From positions 1 through 10,815 of the forward strand of contig JAMOUE010000162.1 in the NCBI GenBank assembly GCA_027068235.1: DNA of 10,815 bases. The letters are read 5' to 3'. Origin of the DNA: Deltaproteobacteria bacterium (lineage in GTDB: Bacteria > Desulfobacterota > Dissulfuribacteria > Dissulfuribacterales > QOAL01). Below are positions 6,719 to 10,815 of the stretch, piece after piece. Every line of letters starts with the position of its first letter. Position 1 is the first letter of the stretch. The translations under genes were made by a program, and so were the position numbers. The notes beneath the pieces are model-generated. The model did not search any database, was not told where the DNA came from, and saw nothing but the letters and a program-made list of their open reading frames with translations.

Positions 6719-7423
6719 CTAATCAATAAGATTTTGTAAGTAGGCAATCCATTTGTCCATTCCCTGGCCAGTTTTTGCCGATACACTCATCACCCTGATT
6801 TTTGGATTTATGCGTTTAGCACACTCTGTGGCCTCTTCTATGGAGAAGTCAAAGTAATCAAGTAGATCTATCTTGGTAATTAAAAAGAGATCCGAGCCAA
6901 GGAATGCCCGTGGATACTTTGCGGGTTTGTCTGAGCCTTCTGGTACAGAAACCATAACCACCCGTTTGTGCTCCCCCAAGTCAAAGGCAGCAGGACAGAC
7001 CAGATTGCCCACATTTTCAATAAATAGTATCTGGAATGGAGTAGTGCTTATTTCATCTTCGAGTTTGTGTAACCCTTTATGGACAAGGGGGGCATCTAGA
7101 TGGCAGGCTCCACCTGTTGTTAACTGGATGGCAGGAATTCCTTTTGCCCTTATTCTTTCTGCATCCCTTTCTGTTTCTATGTCACCCTCTATTACACAAA
7201 AATGGAACAGATTTGTTGCCATATCGGCTGTTTTTTCAAGTAAAGTAGTCTTGCCAGCGCCTGGACTGCTTATGAGGTTTATGGCCACTGCACCCATCTT
7301 TTCGATATGTTCCCTGTTTTTTGAGGCAATGGCATTGTTGGCCTCAAGGAGGCTTTTGTTAATATCTATCAGGCGTGTATCACTATTTTGATTATTTGTT
7401 TGACAACCACATGTATCGCACAT
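6719..7423 (-). CDS. hypB: Hydrogenase nickel-insertion GTPase HypB
   Basis: A 234-residue GTPase that delivers nickel to the [NiFe]-hydrogenase large subunit together with HypA. The N terminus MCDTCGC matches the high-affinity nickel site CxxCGC of E. coli HypB. The P loop is SSPGAGKTT with K58. The GTPase-domain metal site is C107-H108 (TGGACHLDA) plus C143 (ENVGNLVCPA). The base-recognition motif reads TKID at 183-186, where NKxD is standard. No histidine-rich nickel storage stretch is present. Only four bases separate it from hypA, and the GGAG at the end of hypA serves as its ribosome binding site, so the two are translated together. Confidence 0.97.
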   Translation of the reverse strand: MCDTCGCQTNNQNSDTRLIDINKSLLEANNAIASKNREHIEKMGAVAINLISSPGAGKTTLLEKTADMATNLFHFCVIEGDIETERDAERIRAKGIPAIQLTTGGACHLDAPLVHKGLHKLEDEISTTPFQILFIENVGNLVCPAAFDLGEHKRVVMVSVPEGSDKPAKYPRAFLGSDLFLITKIDLLDYFDFSIEEATECAKRINPKIRVMSVSAKTGQGMDKWIAYLQNLID

Positions 7424-7427
7424 GATT

Positions 7428-7820
7428 TTACTCCATTTCGATTTGTGTCAGTAGAATCTCATCTCCTCCATATGGATAGAGTAATCCCTGCTTACAAACA
7501 GGGCATTTAATATCATGAAATAAGAGATGATTATGAAAAGAGTTTTCTCTTTTTTGGGTAGTGATCTTTGAACCATCTATTTTTTGTGAGCAGTGTGAAC
7601 ACATAAATGTTGGATCTGGTAAGAGCAGTTGCAGTTTGGCGTCTTTAAGCAGCAGCTCTTCCTCCTTTAGAACGTCAAAGGCAAATGAAAATGACTCTGT
7701 TACTACACCTGAAAAAGGCCCAATCTGTACCACCACCTTCGATATCTTTTTTGCCTTGTGAGATTTGGCTACCTCCTTTATCTGGGCAAAAAGACCTTGG
7801 ACAAGGGACATCTCATGCAT
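7428..7820 (-). CDS. hypA: Hydrogenase nickel metallochaperone HypA
   Basis: A 130-residue protein that carries nickel and hands it over with HypB. The N terminus MHEMSL has the H2 needed for nickel binding. The zinc site is made of two CxxC motifs, C74-S-H-C77 and C106-P-V-C109. They are separated by 28 residues, against about 13 in E. coli HypA, so the zinc loop is enlarged, and the insert is rich in histidine (three) and lysine or arginine. Total length is therefore slightly above the usual 113-120. The start overlaps the end of the protease gene by eight bases (ATGCATGA), which indicates translational coupling. Confidence 0.95.
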   Translation of the reverse strand: MHEMSLVQGLFAQIKEVAKSHKAKKISKVVVQIGPFSGVVTESFSFAFDVLKEEELLLKDAKLQLLLPDPTFMCSHCSQKIDGSKITTQKRENSFHNHLLFHDIKCPVCKQGLLYPYGGDEILLTQIEME

Positions 7821-8310
7821 CTTTTATGGAAAATCCCTCTTTTCTAAGTCGATCCACCACCATATTTGCCACCTCTAAAACCTTTGGCCTTAGCGTTTCA
7901 GAAAGCTCCACACCAGGTGCAACCTCTTTCGGTATGGCCAAAAAAAAGAGGATGGTGGAGGGAAGGTTGCCCCTTAATCGGCAAATCTCAAGTACCTCAA
8001 GTACGCCAATCTGATGAGGACTCATACTCGATTGTATCATTCGGCCTGACATGCCTCTATGATCTAGAACCACTATGTCTCCAGGCCCATGTCCTTCTAT
8101 GGATGCCGCATCTATTACCATGGCTATATCTGCATTTTCGAATACAGGTGCCATGTATATCCCTGCAGTTCCACAGTCGATAAGACGTATCTCTTTGGGG
8201 AAGGTGTAGTTTTCCTCAAGAAACTTTAAGACGTGTACTCCAAACCCCTCATCGGCCATGAGAAAATTCCCTATTCCTATTATAGAGGCCTTTCGTGTCT
8301 TGTTATTCAT
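7813..8310 (-). CDS. Hydrogenase maturation endopeptidase (M52, HyaD/HybD type)
   Basis: A 165-residue protease that removes the C-terminal extension of the [NiFe]-hydrogenase large subunit after nickel insertion. The N terminus has the family motif GIGNFLMADEGFGVH. The three residues that bind the nickel of the substrate in HybD (Glu16, Asp62, His93) correspond to E21, D67 (VIDAAS) and H99 (SPHQIG). DCGTAG at 45-50 matches the usual DGGT-G segment with cysteine in place of the first glycine. Its start codon shares one base with the hypE stop (TGATG) and an AAGGA lies upstream. These enzymes are specific for one hydrogenase, so the target enzyme should be encoded in the same genome, often close by. 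The motifs suggest a group 1-like uptake enzyme, but this is not firm. Confidence 0.94.
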   Translation of the reverse strand: MNNKTRKASIIGIGNFLMADEGFGVHVLKFLEENYTFPKEIRLIDCGTAGIYMAPVFENADIAMVIDAASIEGHGPGDIVVLDHRGMSGRMIQSSMSPHQIGVLEVLEICRLRGNLPSTILFFLAIPKEVAPGVELSETLRPKVLEVANMVVDRLRKEGFSIKDA

Positions 8311-9332
8311 CAGCAGATCCTTGGTAGAGGCTCTCCAGACAGTAAAGGAACTATCCTTTTGCCACCTATCCTTGTCTTCAAAAGGACAAGAGGGAAGTCA
8401 TCTGTCTTTTCTACAACCGTGCCAATGATTGCAGCATATTTCCCCTCATCTGACTTATGCATTGTATTGACGACCTTATCTGCATACTTCGCATCTACAA
8501 CTGCAACGCACTTGCCTTCATTTGCCAGATAGAGCGGATCTAACCCTAAAAGCTCACATACGCTTTTCACTTCAGGTCTTATGGGAATTAGATCTTCTGA
8601 TATCTCTATCTTCACTCTTGAGCCTTCTGATATTTCATTTAGCACTGTTGCAAGTCCTCCCCTTGTGGGATCTCTTAAAAGCCTTATGGAATCTGCAGGC
8701 ACGGCTTGAAAGACCTTTTCAACCAGTCGATTAAGTGGAGCTGAGTCACTAAGTATCTCAGTTTCAAATGGAAGTTCTGATCGGGCTAGAAGTATTGAAG
8801 AGCCATGATCTCCAATAAAACCAGATACAATGATCTTGTCTCCTGGGCTTGCCTTGTCAATGCCAAGATTAATATTGTTGGGCAATATTCCTATGCCAGA
8901 GGTGTTAATAAATATCTTATCCGCCTGACCTTTTCCAACAACTTTGGTATCGGCAGCAGCGATTAAGACATCTGCCTCTTTTACTGCTCTTGAAATGGAC
9001 TCTGCAATTCTTTCTACTACCTTTAGCTCCAGTCCCTCTTCCATAATGATTCCAAGACTCAAAAATTTTGGTTTAGCTCCCTGCATGGCTAGGTCGTTAA
9101 CAGTTCCATGAACGCTAAGAGAGCCAATATCACCGCCTGGGAAAAATATAGGGTCTATCACAAAGCTATCGGTGGTAAAGGCTACCTTGTCTGCAGGCAA
9201 ATACAAAACAGCACTGTCTTCCATGCGAGATAACACAGGATTGTTTAGGCGTGACAAAAAGAACTCTTCTATGAGCTTTTTTGTAGCAAGTCCGCCGCTT
9301 CCGTGATCCAGAAGTATCTTATTTTGATTCAT
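8310..9332 (-). CDS. hypE: Hydrogenase cyanide-ligand synthesis protein HypE
   Basis: A 340-residue protein of the AIR synthase-like fold that dehydrates the thiocarboxamide made by HypF on its C-terminal cysteine to thiocyanate, the donor of the cyanide ligands. The C terminus ends in PRIC, which supplies that cysteine. DHGSGG near residue 9 and the SVHGTVNDLAMQGA segment are family signatures. The usual GDTKVV segment reads ADTKVV here. An upstream ATG at 9422 would add 30 residues that overlap hypD and match nothing in HypE. I chose the ATG at 9332, which gives the normal N terminus (MNQNKILLDHGSGG) and has GGAAGAG right before it. The ATG at 9341 is also possible. With this start it overlaps hypD by 14 bases. 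Confidence 0.95.
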   Translation of the reverse strand: MNQNKILLDHGSGGLATKKLIEEFFLSRLNNPVLSRMEDSAVLYLPADKVAFTTDSFVIDPIFFPGGDIGSLSVHGTVNDLAMQGAKPKFLSLGIIMEEGLELKVVERIAESISRAVKEADVLIAAADTKVVGKGQADKIFINTSGIGILPNNINLGIDKASPGDKIIVSGFIGDHGSSILLARSELPFETEILSDSAPLNRLVEKVFQAVPADSIRLLRDPTRGGLATVLNEISEGSRVKIEISEDLIPIRPEVKSVCELLGLDPLYLANEGKCVAVVDAKYADKVVNTMHKSDEGKYAAIIGTVVEKTDDFPLVLLKTRIGGKRIVPLLSGEPLPRIC

Positions 9333-10416
9333 CTCTTCCATACCTGTAATATGCAGAACAGGTGCCTTCACTAGACACCATACAGGGGCCAACAGGGGTT
9401 GTGGGTGAGCACCTTTTTGCAAAAAGTGGGCAATCAGTTGGAAGGGCCCTTGCCCTTATTATTTCACCGCAGATACAACCTTTTGGCTCCTGATGGCAAA
9501 CCGTTTCAATGTCATAGCGTTTTTCTGCGTCGAATCTTGAAAATTCTTTCTTTATGGCAAGGCCACTGTCCTTTATCGTGCCAAGTCCCCTCCATTCCGT
9601 ATTTTTCTTGAAAAAGACCTTGTCCATAAGGGCCAAGGCATTGGGATTTCCTAAACGGTTAACTGCCCTGGGATATGCATTGAAGACCCTTGGGGCCGAC
9701 TGGCTTATCTGCAGCACTAAATGGAATATCCCTTGTAGAATGTCAATGGGTTCAAATCCTGCAATTACGCAAGGTATGCCAAATTTTTTACACAAAGGCT
9801 CGTAGGCCACTGCGCCAATGATGGAACTGACATGCCCTGGGCAAAGAAGTCCATCTATTGCAAAATCCTCATGGTCAAACAGTGCTTCAAGGGCAGGTGG
9901 CATTACCTTGTGACATGAAAAGACAGAAAAGTTATGAAGATTAAGTGCTTGGGCCTGTAGTATTGTTGCTGCAACTGTAGGGGCGGTGGTTTCAAAACCA
10001 ACTCCAAGAAATACAACCTGTTTGTCAGGGAGTTTCTGGGCAAGTCCAAGGGCATCTACAGGTGAGTAGACTATTTCTACTTGTGCGCCTTCTGCCCTTG
10101 CCAATGCCAGGCTACCTTCAGAGCCCGGTACACGTATCAGGTCTCCAAAAGTGGTGATAACAACATCTTTGTTTTGGGCAAGCCCAATCATTTTGTCTAA
10201 ATCGCCTTGATCTGTTACACAAACTGGGCATCCAGGCCCTGAAACCAACTGGATTTCACTTGGAAGAAGCGAACGAATGCCATGTCTAAATATAGACATA
10301 GTATGTGTGCCGCACACTTCCATTATTTTTAATGGCTTGGGTAAGAGCTTTTTTATGTCCTTAACAAGCCTTTGGATCTCTATCTTTTCTGTGGATTGAT
10401 CTTTCATTTCAGGCAT
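9319..10416 (-). CDS. hypD: Hydrogenase Fe(CN)2CO assembly protein HypD
   Basis: A 365-residue iron-sulfur scaffold on which, together with HypC, the Fe(CN)2CO unit of [NiFe]-hydrogenase is built. Conserved cysteines include C35 in EVCGTHTMSIFRHG and C63 and C66 in SGPGCPVCVT. GVGFETTAPTVA, SCHKVMPPAL and AGFEPIDIL are further family signatures. The C-terminal part has the cysteine-rich segment expected to bind a 4Fe-4S cluster (KGCICGEI, TDCPLFAKRC, GPCMVSSEGTC). Length is normal. Its ATG overlaps the end of hypC by eight bases (ATGCCTGA) with only a weak ribosome binding site, in keeping with coupled, near-equal synthesis of the HypC-HypD pair. Confidence 0.97.
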   Translation of the reverse strand: MPEMKDQSTEKIEIQRLVKDIKKLLPKPLKIMEVCGTHTMSIFRHGIRSLLPSEIQLVSGPGCPVCVTDQGDLDKMIGLAQNKDVVITTFGDLIRVPGSEGSLALARAEGAQVEIVYSPVDALGLAQKLPDKQVVFLGVGFETTAPTVAATILQAQALNLHNFSVFSCHKVMPPALEALFDHEDFAIDGLLCPGHVSSIIGAVAYEPLCKKFGIPCVIAGFEPIDILQGIFHLVLQISQSAPRVFNAYPRAVNRLGNPNALALMDKVFFKKNTEWRGLGTIKDSGLAIKKEFSRFDAEKRYDIETVCHQEPKGCICGEIIRARALPTDCPLFAKRCSPTTPVGPCMVSSEGTCSAYYRYGRDESK

Positions 10417-10654
10417 TTTGGGCCATATCGTCCAGTAGCTCCAGGCTTTTTTGCGCCTCTTCTTTGGTCAAGGTGTGAATGGCAAAGCCAGCATGGACAA
10501 TGACGTAATCTCCTTTGTTTGGAGGGCGGTCAACGATGTCCAATCTTACTTCGGTCTTCGTACCACCGGCCTCAACAACGGCCCTGTAAGGATCAAGAAA
10601 ATTCCCAAGTTTGCCCTTGATTTCTAAAACTTCCATTGGAACTGCAAGACACAT
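10409..10654 (-). CDS. hypC: Hydrogenase assembly chaperone HypC/HybG family
   Basis: An 81-residue chaperone that binds HypD during Fe(CN)2CO assembly and then the hydrogenase large subunit. It begins MCLAVPMEV; C2, exposed after methionine removal, is the essential iron-binding and partner-binding residue in this family. H54 in VIVHAGFAIH corresponds to the second conserved residue. A longer open frame starting at 10729 adds 25 residues, overlaps the end of hypF and would bury the cysteine, so I reject it. A strong GGAGG site six bases upstream confirms the start. It lies 14 bases after hypF. Confidence 0.97.
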   Translation of the reverse strand: MCLAVPMEVLEIKGKLGNFLDPYRAVVEAGGTKTEVRLDIVDRPPNKGDYVIVHAGFAIHTLTKEEAQKSLELLDDMAQNA

Positions 10655-10660
10655 TATAAT

Positions 10661-10665
10661 CCTCC
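10661..10665 (-). promoter_or_regulatory. Ribosome binding site that fixes the hypC start
   Basis: GGAGG on the minus strand lies six bases before the ATG at 10654. It supports the short HypC with cysteine at position 2 over the longer open frame that begins at 10729. Confidence 0.8.
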
Positions 10666-10668
10666 GTT

Positions 10669-10815
10669 TTAAAGCCCAGTAAGACGTGCTCCAAGCACAT
10701 TTGCTGCTACAAAGGCCTGCCCTAGACATAGCCCGCCATCATTTGCCGGTACCAGGTTATTAGTGTAGCACTTTATGCCCCTTCCTTCTAAGAAGTCTAT
10801 GAATCCTTCGAGCAA
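10669..10815 (-). CDS. hypF: Carbamoyltransferase HypF, C-terminal end only
   Basis: The last 48 codons of a gene that enters from the right edge; it has no start in the window and is not marked by any long frame because it is cut. The translation contains NNLVPANDGGLCLGQAFVAA, which matches the conserved C-terminal segment of HypF (PxNDGGxxLGQA). HypF uses carbamoyl phosphate and ATP to carbamoylate the C-terminal cysteine of HypE. The reading frame is intact up to the TAA at 10669-10671. Since 14 bases separate it from hypC, it is very likely the upstream gene of the same operon. Confidence 0.92.
   Translation of the reverse strand: MLEGFIDFLEGRGIKCYTNNLVPANDGGLCLGQAFVAANVLGARLTGL

Noticed and set aside
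6873..7391. Plus-strand 172-codon frame
   Set aside because: It lies antisense to hypB, whose motifs are unmistakable, and has no family features of its own.
9333..9422. Extended N terminus of HypE from the ATG at 9422
   Set aside because: The extra 30 residues are antiparallel to nothing known in the family and come from the overlapping hypD coding sequence in another frame.
1..10815. CRISPR arrays, tRNA genes, insertion sequences and phage genes
   Set aside because: I looked for regular spaced repeats, cloverleaf-like segments and transposase or integrase motifs and saw none; I could not run a dedicated search.

Overview
The window reads as a chromosomal segment of a Gram-negative, hydrogen-using, probably anaerobic bacterium of moderate to low GC content. 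This rests on an exported alpha-carbonic anhydrase with a Sec signal peptide, a membrane chemoreceptor, a hybrid histidine kinase and a near-complete set of [NiFe]-hydrogenase maturation genes. A Desulfobacterota-like origin is my best guess from the gene content and from a GTCATCGCGAGG-type dispersed repeat near the left end. That is inference; the window contains no rRNA or other marker gene.

Layout. Positions 1-443 carry no convincing gene but hold a GC-rich palindromic repeat. Positions 444-5225 (+ strand) form a sensory operon: a dCache-type methyl-accepting chemotaxis protein, a stand-alone receiver protein, and a PAS-PAS-HisKA-HATPase-REC-Hpt hybrid kinase. An AT-rich gap of 209 bases follows, then a periplasmic alpha-carbonic anhydrase (5435-6184, +). 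A short convergent gap contains a perfect 10-bp inverted repeat.

From 10815 back to 6330 everything is on the minus strand and tightly packed, often with overlapping ends. The order in the direction of transcription is hypF (only the last 48 codons are inside the window), hypC, hypD, hypE, a HyaD/HybD-type hydrogenase maturation protease, hypA, hypB, and a 124-residue beta-carbonic-anhydrase-like protein. From established knowledge, HypF and HypE make the cyanide ligand from carbamoyl phosphate, HypC and HypD assemble the Fe(CN)2CO unit, HypA and HypB insert nickel, and the protease then trims the large subunit. No hydrogenase structural gene is in the window.

Most interesting points: carbonic anhydrases of two unrelated folds meet tail to tail, and the compact beta-like one is the last gene of the hyp operon, which suggests a link between CO2/bicarbonate handling and hydrogen metabolism. 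HypA has an unusually long zinc loop. The MCP is grouped with a hybrid kinase and a lone receiver rather than with cheA or cheW. I see no entirely unknown system. The strongest candidate for follow-up is the association of the small CA-like protein with hydrogenase maturation.
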